51,594 nucleotides of DNA, from the NCBI GenBank assembly GCA_937952085.1, contig CALFYQ010000130.1:1-51594 (forward strand). The letters are read 5' to 3'. The DNA is from an uncultured Paracoccaceae bacterium. GTDB taxonomy: Bacteria; Pseudomonadota; Alphaproteobacteria; Rhodobacterales; Rhodobacteraceae. Positions 33,824-42,407 of this stretch are shown here, piece by piece (the stretch's first letter is position 1; each line of letters opens with the position of its first letter). The position numbers were made by a program, and so were the translations under genes. The notes beneath the pieces are model-generated. The model saw nothing but the letters and a program-made list of their open reading frames with translations, ran no database searches and was not told where the DNA came from.

Positions 33824-34852
33824 TCAGTTCGTCCCGGCCGCGGCCTTCGCGGCCTCTTCCTTGAAGTAGGCGTACATCGCCTTGCCGTCGGCCCCGGCCG
33901 ACGCGGCGAGCTCGTAATACTTCTCGAGGAAGACCGCGTTCAGCCTCTCGATCTCGGCGATGAGCTCGGCGGGCGCCGTCACGATCTTGTTGCCCGCTGC
34001 CAATGCCTGCTCCCGCCCGACGGCGTTGATCTTGTCCCAGCCCGCGCCGGCGAGCTTCGCGAAGGCCTCGCCGGAGAACTTGTCGATCACGGCCTTGTCC
34101 TCGGCCGAGAGGCCGTCATAGACCTCCTGGTTCATCACCAGGAAGTGGGACGAGGAGTAGAGCCCGCCCGGCACCTCGGTCGAGAAGGGGACGAGCGCCG
34201 TCAGGTTGAAGCTGCCGATCGATTCCCAGGGGAAGGTGATGCCGTCGGCCACGCCGGTCGAAAGGATCTCGTAGCTCTTCGGCGCCGGCTGCTGGATCGA
34301 GACGCCGCCCCATGCCTCCACGATCGCTTGCGGAACCGGCCCGCCGGTCCGCATCTTCTGGCCCGCCATGTCGGCCGGCGCGAGGATGTTCTTCTTCGAG
34401 TGGTGGATCTGGCCCGGGCCGTGCGTGTTCATGCCGATGAGATGGGTGCCCTCGTAATAGCCCTTGTCGGCGAGGAACTTCTCATGCGTGCGCTGGAGCG
34501 CGATCGAGGTCGCCACGGCGCTGTCGCCGAGCAGCGGAAGCTCCGCGAACTGGTAGGCCGCGAAGCGCTGCGGCGCATAGCCGTGCACGGTGAAGGCGAC
34601 GTCGGCCTGCCCGGTGCGGACCGCGTCGAGATGCGCCGGCGGCGAGGCGACGGGCTTCGGCAGGCGCTTGAACGTGATCTTGCCGCCGCTTTCCTTCTCG
34701 ATCGCCTCCATCCACGGAATGTAGATCGCTTCGTTGACCGGGTGGGTCCACGGCAGCCACGAGGAATAGGTGAGCTCCACATCGGCCTTCGCGGTGGACG
34801 CGGCGAAGGCGAGCGCCGCCACGCCGAAGGCGGCGCGCGTGATCATGTTCAT
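33824..34852 (-). CDS. dctP: TRAP transporter substrate-binding protein DctP
   Basis: 342-residue periplasmic binding protein. Signal peptide MNMITRAAFGVAALAFAASTAKA, then mature ADVELTYSSWLPWTHPV. The conserved HPxN-like start, the VPQAIVEAWGG block carrying the ligand region and the DGITFPWESI segment fit the DctP/TTT family. Substrate cannot be read from sequence; carboxylates or sulfonates are usual. ATG 34852 is clear: AGGAGG lies 6 nt upstream, whereas a longer frame to 34936 crosses the promoter. First gene of the dctPQM operon. Confidence 0.94.
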   Translation of the reverse strand: MNMITRAAFGVAALAFAASTAKADVELTYSSWLPWTHPVNEAIYIPWMEAIEKESGGKITFKRLPKPVASPPAHLDAVRTGQADVAFTVHGYAPQRFAAYQFAELPLLGDSAVATSIALQRTHEKFLADKGYYEGTHLIGMNTHGPGQIHHSKKNILAPADMAGQKMRTGGPVPQAIVEAWGGVSIQQPAPKSYEILSTGVADGITFPWESIGSFNLTALVPFSTEVPGGLYSSSHFLVMNQEVYDGLSAEDKAVIDKFSGEAFAKLAGAGWDKINAVGREQALAAGNKIVTAPAELIAEIERLNAVFLEKYYELAASAGADGKAMYAYFKEEAAKAAAGTN

Positions 34853-34908
34853 TTGTAACCTCCTGTCGCTGAGCCGGCGCTCCCCCGCGCCTGGCCGCAT
34901 TGCCCCAA

Positions 34909-34936
34909 GTCTTACGCTCTGCGGCGCGCGTGACAA
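34909..34936 (-). promoter_or_regulatory. Candidate promoter of dctPQM
   Basis: On the minus strand: TTGTCA (34936-34931), 16-nt spacer, TAAGAC (34914-34909), 57 nt before the dctP ATG. Reasonable sigma-70 fit, not unique. Confidence 0.4.
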
Positions 34937-34948
34937 CGGGGTTTCGAT

Positions 34949-35446
34949 TCAGGCGGCCTCGACGAGGCTGACCTCGAACACGGCGCCGCCGCCGCGGGCG
35001 GCGCGGCGCCTGATTTCTGCGCGCGCCTCGAAGTGAGAGAGCGCGGCTTCGATCATTCCCTCGCACATTTCGGCGACCGGCTGGTCGGAGCCGTAGCGGA
35101 TCAGGAGCCGATCCGGCGCGACCCGGACGCAGCAGAGCTGCGGCGGCTTTGCGCTCGGATAGAGCGCGCGAAGTTCCTGATGAACATGGCGTTCGATGTG
35201 TTCGAGGTAGTCGAGCGCCTCGAGGTCCGCCGGCACGAAATCGGGGTAGAGCCGCACGAACCGCTCGAAGAGGCGCCGTCCGAAGGCGCGGAGAAGCTCG
35301 GGCGGCTTCTCCCCGGCAAGGTCCGCCAGGCGGTTCAGACGCTCCGCCAGCACGCCGGGGCCCTCCTCGCCGAAGCGCGCCGCGCTCTCCGGGCCGGCGA
35401 CATCGTGCGCGAATTCGCGCAACTCACTCCAAATCAGAGCCAACAT
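34949..35446 (-). CDS. Haem NO-binding (H-NOX-like) domain protein
   Basis: 165-residue stand-alone protein resembling the H-NOX/HNOB family, which binds NO or O2 through a haem held by a proximal His. Matching blocks: MLALIWSELREF (family start), PPELLRAFGRRLFERFVRLYPDF, LEHIERHVHQELRALYPSAKPP (His83, His87 and His89; His89 aligns best with the His of family members ending VEVRKLYP) and a RYGSDQ block. The last should be Tyr-x-Ser-x-Arg, which grips the haem propionates; here Tyr118 and Ser120 remain but Arg is replaced by Gln122. Haem binding is therefore uncertain. GGGAGAGG precedes ATG 35446. No cyclase, kinase or MCP partner is adjacent. Confidence 0.68.
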   Translation of the reverse strand: MLALIWSELREFAHDVAGPESAARFGEEGPGVLAERLNRLADLAGEKPPELLRAFGRRLFERFVRLYPDFVPADLEALDYLEHIERHVHQELRALYPSAKPPQLCCVRVAPDRLLIRYGSDQPVAEMCEGMIEAALSHFEARAEIRRRAARGGGAVFEVSLVEAA

Positions 35447-35534
35447 GAACGCCTCTCCCTCAACGCATCCCCCGTTCGCGGCCATATTTGTGGAGAGCGC
35501 GGCCGCGCCGAGAGCCGAATTACACGTCAGATCG

Positions 35535-36509
35535 TCAGCTTTGCGCCTGTTCGATCAGTTCCGCCATCGTCACGATCACCCGCGCCTGCCGCGAGGAGGC
35601 GAGGTCGATCAGCTTGCCGTCGAGCGCCGCGGCGCCCTGGCCCTTCGCCTCCGCCTCGGCCATCGCCGCGAGGATCCGCCGCGCCTGCTCGACCTTGGCC
35701 GGCGCCGGCGTGAAGACCTCGTTGGCGAGCGCGACCTGGCTCGGGTGGATCGCCCACTTCCCGACGCAGCCGAGCGTGGCGGAGCGCTTCGCCTGGGCGG
35801 TGTAGCCGGCGACGTCCTTGAAGTCGCCGAACGGGCCGTCGACCGGCAGGAGGCCGAAGCGCCGGCAGGCCGCGACCATGCGGACGATCGGGTAGTGCCA
35901 GGGGTCCGCCATCGAGACGGAGCGCGCCTCGTCGTTGGCGAGCATGTAGTATTCGTCCTGCGTGCCGCCGATGCCGGTGACGGCCATGCCCATCGAGGCG
36001 GCGTAGTCGGCGACGCCGAAGCTCATCGACTGCATGCGCGGGCTCGCGGCGGCGATCTCGTCGACGTTCTGCGCGCCCTGCGCCGTCTCGATGATGACCT
36101 CGAAGCCGATCCGCTTCTCCTTCTTCGAGGCGGCTTCGGCGGCGGTGACAAGGGCGTCGGCGGCGTAGATGTCTCCGGCGTTGCCGGCCTTCGGGATCAT
36201 CACGAGATCGAGCCGGCCGTTGGTGCGCTCGATCACCTGCGTCAGGTCGTGGTGCCACCATTCGGTGTCGAGCCCGTTGATCCGGACGGAGAGCGTCTTC
36301 GTCCCCCAGTCGAGCGTGTTGATCGCCTCGATGATCTTCTCGCGCGCGGCTGGCTTGTCGGCGGGCGCGACCGAATCCTCGAGGTCGAGATTCACCACAT
36401 CCGCCGCCGAGGCCGCCATCTTCGGAAAAAGCTCCGGCCGCGAGCCCGGGCCGAATAGCTGGCAGCGGTTGGGGCGGGCGGGTCCGGCGGGCTGGACGGC
36501 GAAACTCAT
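35535..36509 (-). CDS. mcl1: L-malyl-CoA/beta-methylmalyl-CoA lyase
   Basis: 324-residue CitE-family lyase that cleaves beta-methylmalyl-CoA to glyoxylate plus propionyl-CoA and malyl-CoA to glyoxylate plus acetyl-CoA, a key step of the ethylmalonyl-CoA pathway. Near-identical to Rhodobacter Mcl1 as recalled over PARPNRCQLFGPGSRP, ASAADVVNLDLEDSVAP, LSVRINGLDT, MGMAVTGIGGTQ, LPVDGPFGDF and RSATLGCVGKWAIHPSQVALANEVF. Magnesium and catalytic acidic residues are within DLEDSV and FEVIIET. ATG 36509 matches the known N-terminus; GGAGA lies about 10 nt upstream. Divergent from the class III aminotransferase gene. Confidence 0.95.
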   Translation of the reverse strand: MSFAVQPAGPARPNRCQLFGPGSRPELFPKMAASAADVVNLDLEDSVAPADKPAAREKIIEAINTLDWGTKTLSVRINGLDTEWWHHDLTQVIERTNGRLDLVMIPKAGNAGDIYAADALVTAAEAASKKEKRIGFEVIIETAQGAQNVDEIAAASPRMQSMSFGVADYAASMGMAVTGIGGTQDEYYMLANDEARSVSMADPWHYPIVRMVAACRRFGLLPVDGPFGDFKDVAGYTAQAKRSATLGCVGKWAIHPSQVALANEVFTPAPAKVEQARRILAAMAEAEAKGQGAAALDGKLIDLASSRQARVIVTMAELIEQAQS

Positions 36510-36676
36510 ATGGGCCGAATCTCCGGGCAAGATCATGTCGCGGGCAGGCAACGGAGCGTTAGGATGTTGCGGCGCCGCGAGTCAAACGCCTTAGCGTCGC
36601 GCGGGCGGGCGACCAACCCGCTCTTGGCGGGGCTTTGCCGGCGGCGTTAGGGTGCCTCGGGGGAAGGAGGCCGCCG

Positions 36677-38002
36677 ATGTCCCATGTGTTTCCGCGCCAC
36701 ACCAAGCAGAACCCGCCCGTCGCCGTGGGCGGCGAGGGATGCTGGCTGATCGATTCGTCGGGCAAGCGCTATCTCGACGGGTCGGGCGGCGCCGCCGTCT
36801 CCTGCCTCGGCCACGGCGACCGCGAGATCGCCGAGGCGATCAAGGCGCAGGTCGACAAGCTCGCCTTCGCGCATACGGGCTTCTTCACCTCGGAGCCGGC
36901 GGAGGCGCTGGCGGATCTTCTCGTCGCCAACGCGCCGGAAGGGATCGAGCGGGTCTATTTCGTCTCCGGCGGATCGGAGGCGACCGAGGCGGCGATCAAG
37001 CTCGCCCGCCAGTACTTCGTCGAGATCGGCCAGCCCCAGCGCGGCAAGCTCATCGCGCGGAAGCAAAGCTATCACGGCAACACGATCGGGGCGCTTTCGG
37101 CCGGCGGCAACGAGTGGCGGCGGCAGCAATATGCGCCCCTCCTGCTCGACGTCTCCCATATCGACCCCTGCTTCGATTATCGCTGGCGGCATGAGGGCGA
37201 GAGCCCGGAGCAATACGGCCGCCGCGCCGCCGATGCGCTGGAGGCGGAGATCCTCCGCCTCGGCCCCGACAGCGTGATGGCCTTCATGGCCGAGCCGGTC
37301 GTCGGAGCAACCCTTGGCGCGGCCCCGCCGGCGCCAGGATATTTCAAGCGGATCAGGGAGATATGCGATCGTTACGGCGTGCTCCTGATCCTCGACGAGG
37401 TGATGTGCGGCATGGGCCGGACCGGCACGCTCTTCGCCTGCGAGCAGGACGGCGTTCGCCCGGACATCCTCTGCATCGCCAAGGGCCTAGGCGCCGGCTA
37501 CCAGCCGATCGGGGCGATGCTCTGCTCGGGCGAGATCTACGACGCGATCTCCCGCGGCACCGGCTTTTTCCAGCACGGGCACACCTATATCGGCCATCCG
37601 GTGGCGACCGCGGCGGGGCTCGCCGTCGTCTCGGCGCTGCTTGATCGCGGCCTTGTGCCCCGCGCGATGAAGATGGGCGCGTCGCTCGGCGCGAAGCTGG
37701 AGGCGCGGCTCGGGCAGCACCCGCATGTCGGCGATCTCCGCGGCCGGGGCCTCTTCCGCGGCGTCGAGCTGGTCGAGGACCGGGAGACGAAAACGCCCTT
37801 CGACCCCTCCCGCCGGGTGGCGGCGAAACTGAAGTCCGCCGCCTTCGAGGCGGGGCTGATCTGCTATCCGATGGCGGGCACGATCGACGGGCGGAGCGGC
37901 GACCACGTCCTGCTCGCGCCGCCCTTCATCATCTCGGATGACGAGCTCGATATCCTGGTGGATCGGCTCGCCGGGGCGGTCGAAGCTGCAATCGCAGGCT
38001 GA
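36677..38002 (+). CDS. Class III PLP-dependent aminotransferase
   Basis: 441-residue fold-type I omega-aminotransferase. Motifs: GSGGAAVSCLGHGDREIAEA, YFVSGGSEATEAAIKLARQYF, RKQSYHGNT, LLILDEVMCGMGRTGT (Asp that contacts the PLP ring nitrogen) and CIAKGLGAGYQPIGAM (PLP Lys). Members move the terminal amino group of diamines, beta-alanine, taurine or similar to pyruvate or oxoglutarate. AAGGAGG lies about 6 nt before ATG 36677. It leads a rightward run that continues with a TAXI-type TRAP transporter and the amidase-decarboxylase-ligase cassette, which would be consistent with an amine substrate, but the genes are not overlapping. Confidence 0.9.
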   Translation: MSHVFPRHTKQNPPVAVGGEGCWLIDSSGKRYLDGSGGAAVSCLGHGDREIAEAIKAQVDKLAFAHTGFFTSEPAEALADLLVANAPEGIERVYFVSGGSEATEAAIKLARQYFVEIGQPQRGKLIARKQSYHGNTIGALSAGGNEWRRQQYAPLLLDVSHIDPCFDYRWRHEGESPEQYGRRAADALEAEILRLGPDSVMAFMAEPVVGATLGAAPPAPGYFKRIREICDRYGVLLILDEVMCGMGRTGTLFACEQDGVRPDILCIAKGLGAGYQPIGAMLCSGEIYDAISRGTGFFQHGHTYIGHPVATAAGLAVVSALLDRGLVPRAMKMGASLGAKLEARLGQHPHVGDLRGRGLFRGVELVEDRETKTPFDPSRRVAAKLKSAAFEAGLICYPMAGTIDGRSGDHVLLAPPFIISDDELDILVDRLAGAVEAAIAG

Positions 38003-38121
38003 TTCTGGAGGTTGCCACGAGATAACTTGGCCTTTAACGTTCTGTGCAGACGGGGCGGGTCTCACCCCCCGGCCCCTCGCCCTTCCCAGGGCGTAATCGG
38101 AAACGAAACGGGGAGAACGCA

Positions 38122-39087
38122 ATGAAGTTCACGAGAATCGCGGCCGCTGCCGCCGCCCTCGCCGGTATTTCCGCCGGCGGCCTCCACGCGGAGGAGCGCT
38201 TCATCACCATCGGAACCGGCGGCCAGACCGGCGTCTACTACGTCGTCGGCCAGTCGATCTGCCGGCTGGTGAACCGCGGCACCGCGGAGCACAACCTGAA
38301 ATGCACCGCGCCCTCGACGGGCGGCTCCATCGCCAACATCAACGCCATCAAGGCGGGCGACATGGACATGGGCGTCGCCCAGTCCGACTGGCAGTTCCAC
38401 GCCTTCAACGGCTCGAAGGACTTCTCGGGCGACAACAAGTTCGACAAGCTCCGCGCCGTCTTCTCGGTGCATCCGGAGCCCTTCACCGTGGTCGCCCGCG
38501 CCGACAGCGGCGTGAATACCTTTGACGACCTGAAGGGCAAGCGAGTGAACGTCGGCAACCCCGGCTCCGGCCAGCGGGCGACGATGGAGGTCGTGCTCGA
38601 GGCGCTGGGCTGGAAGATGGAGGACTTCGCGCTCGCCTCCGAACTGAAGCCGGCCGAGCAGGCCGCGGCGCTTGGCGACAACAACGTCGACGCCATCATC
38701 TATACGGTCGGCCATCCGAACGGCTCGATCCAGGAAGCCACCTCGACGACGCCGTCGAAGCTCATTCCGGTGGTCGGCGCGGGCATCGACAAGCTGGTCG
38801 CCGACAACCCGTTCTACTCGAAGGCGACGATCCCCGGCGGCATGTACGCCGGCACCGACGGCGACGTGGAGACCTTCGGCGTCCGCGCCACCTTCGTCAC
38901 CTCGTCCGACGTGCCGGACGATGTGGTCTATACGGTCGTGAAGGCGGTCTTCGACAATTTCGAGCGGTTCAAGGGCCTCCACCCGGCCTTCGCGAACCTG
39001 ACCGAGAAGGAGATGATCTCCGCCGGCCTCTCCGCGCCGCTCCATCCGGGCGCCGAGAAGTATTACAAGGAACGCGGCTGGATGTGA
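38122..39087 (+). CDS. TAXI-family TRAP transporter solute-binding protein
   Basis: 321 residues: signal peptide MKFTRIAAAAAALAGISAGGLHA, then the TAXI signature ITIGTGGQTGVYYVVGQSICRLV. GSIANINAIKAGDMDMGVAQSDW, GKRVNVGNPGSGQRATMEVVLEALGW and PGGMYAG are typical. It captures a solute in the periplasm for the fused permease encoded 92 nt downstream. ATG 38122 is supported by GGGAGA at 5 nt. Bacterial TAXI proteins often take glutamate/glutamine or other carboxylates; ligand unknown here. Confidence 0.94.
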   Translation: MKFTRIAAAAAALAGISAGGLHAEERFITIGTGGQTGVYYVVGQSICRLVNRGTAEHNLKCTAPSTGGSIANINAIKAGDMDMGVAQSDWQFHAFNGSKDFSGDNKFDKLRAVFSVHPEPFTVVARADSGVNTFDDLKGKRVNVGNPGSGQRATMEVVLEALGWKMEDFALASELKPAEQAAALGDNNVDAIIYTVGHPNGSIQEATSTTPSKLIPVVGAGIDKLVADNPFYSKATIPGGMYAGTDGDVETFGVRATFVTSSDVPDDVVYTVVKAVFDNFERFKGLHPAFANLTEKEMISAGLSAPLHPGAEKYYKERGWM

Positions 39088-39179
39088 CCCGCGACTGAAT
39101 GCGCGCCGGGCCCCCTGCGGGCCCGGCGACGAGACGACCCGGCGAACAACGCCGGGCGCGAAGCCGACAGGAGATAGCC

Positions 39180-41909
39180 ATGAGCGACCAGGGGCAGGGC
39201 GGCGGCCTGAGCCAGGCGGAACTCGACGAACTCGTCGCAGCTTCCGACACCGGCGGAAGAAGCCCTAGCGGGGCCACCGGAACCTTCCTCCTCCTTGTGG
39301 CGCTGGCCTGGTCGCTGTTCCAACTCTGGATCGCCTCGCCGCTGCCGTTTCTCTTCAATTTCGGCATCTTCAACGACACCGACGCGCGGAGCTTCCACCT
39401 CGCCTTCGCGCTCTTTCTCGCCTTCGCCGCCTATCCCGCGGCGCGGACCCCGGCGCAACTGGCGCTTGGCGTTATCGTGCCGGCCGCGCTCGCGGCGTTC
39501 TTCATGATCGGCGCCAAGACCGGAACCGCGATCTGGTGGATTCCGATCCCGGCCGCGGCAATCATCGCGGCGGTTCTGCTCGGCTCGCCGAAGGACAGGG
39601 TTCCGCTCTGGGAATGGGCGCTCGCCATCGCCGGCGCGGCCACGGCGATCTACCTCTTCGTCTTCTACAACGAGATCTCGAAGCGCGTCGGCGCGCCGAT
39701 CGGGCAGGACTTCGTGGCCGCGGTGATCGGCCTCCTGATCCTGCTCGAGGCGACCAGGCGCGCCCTCGGCCCGGCGCTGATGGTGGTGGCGACGGTGTTC
39801 CTCGCCTACACTTTCCTCGGGCCCTGGATGCCAGGGATCATCGCGCATAAGGGCAACTCGCTCTCCGAGGTGGTGAACCATCAGTGGATCACGACCGAGG
39901 GCGTCTTCGGCATCGCGCTCGGCGTCTCCACCTCGTTCGTCTTCCTCTTCGTGCTCTTCGGTTCGCTCCTCGATAAGGCGGGCGCGGGCAACTACTTCAT
40001 TCAGGTGGCCTTCTCGCTGATGGGCCACCTCCGGGGCGGGCCGGCCAAGGCGGCCGTCGTCTCCTCGGCGATGACCGGCCTCATCTCCGGCTCCTCCATC
40101 GCCAACGTCGTCACCACCGGCACCTTCACCATCCCGCTGATGAAGAAGGTGGGCTTCTCATCCGAGAAGGCCGGCGCCGTCGAGGTGGCCTCCTCCGTCA
40201 ACGGCCAGATCATGCCGCCGGTGATGGGCGCCGCCGCCTTCCTGATGGTCGAGTATGTCGGCATCTCCTATTTCGACGTGGTGCGCCACGCGATCCTGCC
40301 GGCCTCGATCTCCTACATCGCGCTCGTCTACATCGTGCATCTCGAGGCGATGAAGGCCGGCATGAAGGGGCTGCCGCGCTCCTATGAGCCGCCGCCGCTG
40401 CTGCGCCGGCTGGTCGGCATCGCCTTCACCGTGGCGGCGATCTGCGTCCTCTCGCTCGCGGTCTATTACGGCATGGGCTGGATCCGACCGACCTTCGGCG
40501 CCTCCGCCGGATACATCGTCTTCGCGCTGCTGACGGCGGTCTATGTCGCGCTGGTCTGGGTGGCCTCGCGGGAAGCGCCGCTGGAGATGGATGACCCGAA
40601 CGCGCCGGTGACGAAGCTGCCGGTGCCGGGGCCGACGATCCGTTCCGGCCTCCACTACCTGCTGCCGGTCATCGTGCTCGTCTGGGCGCTGATGGTGGAC
40701 CGGCTCTCGCCCGGCCTCTCGGCGTTCTGGGCGACGGCCTACATGATCTTCATCCTAGTCACGCAGCGGCCGCTCATGGCGATCTTCCGCGGGCAAGGGG
40801 ATGTCGGCCGCTCGGTCGGGCAGGGTGTGCGGGACCTTCTCGACGGGCTCGTGGCCGGCGCGCGGAACATGATCGGCATCGGCATCGCCACGGCGACGGC
40901 CGGCATCATCGTCGGCGCGGTCAGCCAGACCGGCGTCGGCGCCTCGCTGGCGGACGTGGTGGAGACGCTTTCGGGCGGCAACATCCTCGCCATCCTTCTG
41001 CTGACAGCGGTGCTCTCGCTGATCCTCGGCATGGGGCTTCCGACGACGGCGAACTACATCGTCGTCTCCGCGCTCCTCGCCCCGGTGATCGTGACGCTCG
41101 GGCAGCAGAACGGGCTGATCGTGCCCTTGATCGCGGTGCATCTCTTCGTCTTCTACTTCGGCATCATGGCGGACGTGACGCCGCCGGTCGGCCTCGCCTC
41201 CTTCGCGGCGGCGGCGGTCTCGGGGGGCGACCCGATCCGCACCGGCGTCGTCGCCTTCGGCTATTCGATGCGGACGGCGCTGCTGCCGTTCCTCTTCATC
41301 TTCAACACCGATCTCCTGCTCATCAACGTCGACCTCGCGCACGGCATCTTCATCTTCATCGTGGCGACGGCGGCGATGCTGCTCTTCGCGGCGGCGACGC
41401 AGGGCTGGTTCCTGACGCGGAACCGCTTCTACGAAACGGCCGCGCTTCTCGTCATCGCCTTCACCTTCTTCCGGCCCGGCTTCTGGATGGACATGATCGC
41501 GCCGCCCTTCGAGGACGTGGCGCCGGCGGAGATCGAGAGGGCGGCGATGGACGCGCCGGTCGGGGCCGATCTCCGCGTCCGGGTGGACGGGCTCAACGCG
41601 GTCGGAGACCCGGTGAGCTTTGTCGCGCTCCTGCCCGTCGTCGAGGGCGCGACCGGGGCGGAGCGGCTGCAGGCGGTCGGCCTCGAATACGTCAAGAACG
41701 GCGAGGAGGTCGTGATCGACAACGTCGCCTTCGACAGCCCGGCGCAGAAGGCCGGCCTCGACTGGGACCAGAAGATCGTCCGCGTCCTCGCGCCGGTCGA
41801 CCAGCCTTCCAAGTATCTGATGTACATTCCGGCGCTCATCCTGCTCGCCGGCGTGGTGCTGCTTCAGCGACGGCGGGCGAACCCGTCGGGCTCGACGGCG
41901 GCGGCCTGA
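39180..41909 (+). CDS. TAXI-type TRAP transporter fused 4TM/12TM permease
   Basis: 909-residue membrane protein combining DctQ-like (about residues 35-230) and DctM-like (about 235-770) parts, the usual form for TAXI systems. DctM motifs: AGAGNYFIQVAFSLMGHLRGGPAKAAVVSSAMTGLISGSSIANVVTTGTFTIPLMKK, NGQIMPPVMGAAAFLM, LSLILGMGLPTTANYIVVSALLAPVI and DVTPPVGLASFAAAAVS. The C-terminal 120 residues are a soluble DUF3394-type domain (SPAQKAGLDWDQKI recalls a PDZ-like turn) ending in one more helix. AGGAGA precedes ATG 39180. Operon with the binding protein upstream and the UspA gene downstream. Confidence 0.93.
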   Translation: MSDQGQGGGLSQAELDELVAASDTGGRSPSGATGTFLLLVALAWSLFQLWIASPLPFLFNFGIFNDTDARSFHLAFALFLAFAAYPAARTPAQLALGVIVPAALAAFFMIGAKTGTAIWWIPIPAAAIIAAVLLGSPKDRVPLWEWALAIAGAATAIYLFVFYNEISKRVGAPIGQDFVAAVIGLLILLEATRRALGPALMVVATVFLAYTFLGPWMPGIIAHKGNSLSEVVNHQWITTEGVFGIALGVSTSFVFLFVLFGSLLDKAGAGNYFIQVAFSLMGHLRGGPAKAAVVSSAMTGLISGSSIANVVTTGTFTIPLMKKVGFSSEKAGAVEVASSVNGQIMPPVMGAAAFLMVEYVGISYFDVVRHAILPASISYIALVYIVHLEAMKAGMKGLPRSYEPPPLLRRLVGIAFTVAAICVLSLAVYYGMGWIRPTFGASAGYIVFALLTAVYVALVWVASREAPLEMDDPNAPVTKLPVPGPTIRSGLHYLLPVIVLVWALMVDRLSPGLSAFWATAYMIFILVTQRPLMAIFRGQGDVGRSVGQGVRDLLDGLVAGARNMIGIGIATATAGIIVGAVSQTGVGASLADVVETLSGGNILAILLLTAVLSLILGMGLPTTANYIVVSALLAPVIVTLGQQNGLIVPLIAVHLFVFYFGIMADVTPPVGLASFAAAAVSGGDPIRTGVVAFGYSMRTALLPFLFIFNTDLLLINVDLAHGIFIFIVATAAMLLFAAATQGWFLTRNRFYETAALLVIAFTFFRPGFWMDMIAPPFEDVAPAEIERAAMDAPVGADLRVRVDGLNAVGDPVSFVALLPVVEGATGAERLQAVGLEYVKNGEEVVIDNVAFDSPAQKAGLDWDQKIVRVLAPVDQPSKYLMYIPALILLAGVVLLQRRRANPSGSTAAA

Positions 41910-41924
41910 GGGGAGGAAGGGCCA

Positions 41925-42332
41925 ATGTTCAAGAACATCCTGCTGCCGGTCGATCTCGGCCACGAGGCGTCATGGTCGAAGGCGGTCGAGGTCGCGAAGG
42001 GCCTCGGCGGCAAGGTCCACGTGCTGGGCGTCGTGCCCGATTTCGGCGAGGCGATGGTCGCAGCCTATTTCCCCGCCGATTTCTCGAAGAAGGCGGCCGA
42101 GGGGCTGAAGGCCCGGCTCGACGCCTTCGCCGCCGAACACGTGGCGGGGGCGACGACCCATGTCGGCCACGGCCATGTCGCGGAGGCGATTCTCGCCGTC
42201 GCCTCGGCCGTGGGCGCGGACCTGATCGTCATGGCCTCCCACCCGCCGGACGAGCTTCGCTCGCTCTTCGTCGGCAGCCAGGCCGAACGCGTGGTGCGGC
42301 ATTCGCCGATTCCGGTGCTGGTGGTGCGCTGA
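41925..42332 (+). CDS. Universal stress protein UspA family
   Basis: 135-residue single Usp domain: FKNILLPVDLGHEASWSKAVEVA at the N-terminus and the ATP-binding segment GADLIVMASHPPDELRSLFVGSQAERVVRHSPIPVLVVR at the C-terminus (G-2x-G-9x-G-like loop altered at the first Gly). Starts 15 nt after the TRAP permease with GGGGAGGAAGG upstream, so it belongs to that operon. Usp proteins encoded with TRAP transporters, for example TeaD with TeaABC, regulate transport in an ATP-dependent way; a similar role is likely. Confidence 0.92.
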   Translation: MFKNILLPVDLGHEASWSKAVEVAKGLGGKVHVLGVVPDFGEAMVAAYFPADFSKKAAEGLKARLDAFAAEHVAGATTHVGHGHVAEAILAVASAVGADLIVMASHPPDELRSLFVGSQAERVVRHSPIPVLVVR

Positions 42333-42407
42333 ACCGCCTCGGCTGGCGCCGGGCGGGAGGATGGCCATAATCGGAGGGACTGTCACATCAATGGAGCCCA
42401 CTCCAGT

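Noticed and set aside
36601..36625. Third copy of the dispersed intergenic repeat
   Set aside because: Only the GGGCGACCA-CCCG start matches; the second end block is not found at the expected 120-nt distance, so it is at most a fragment.
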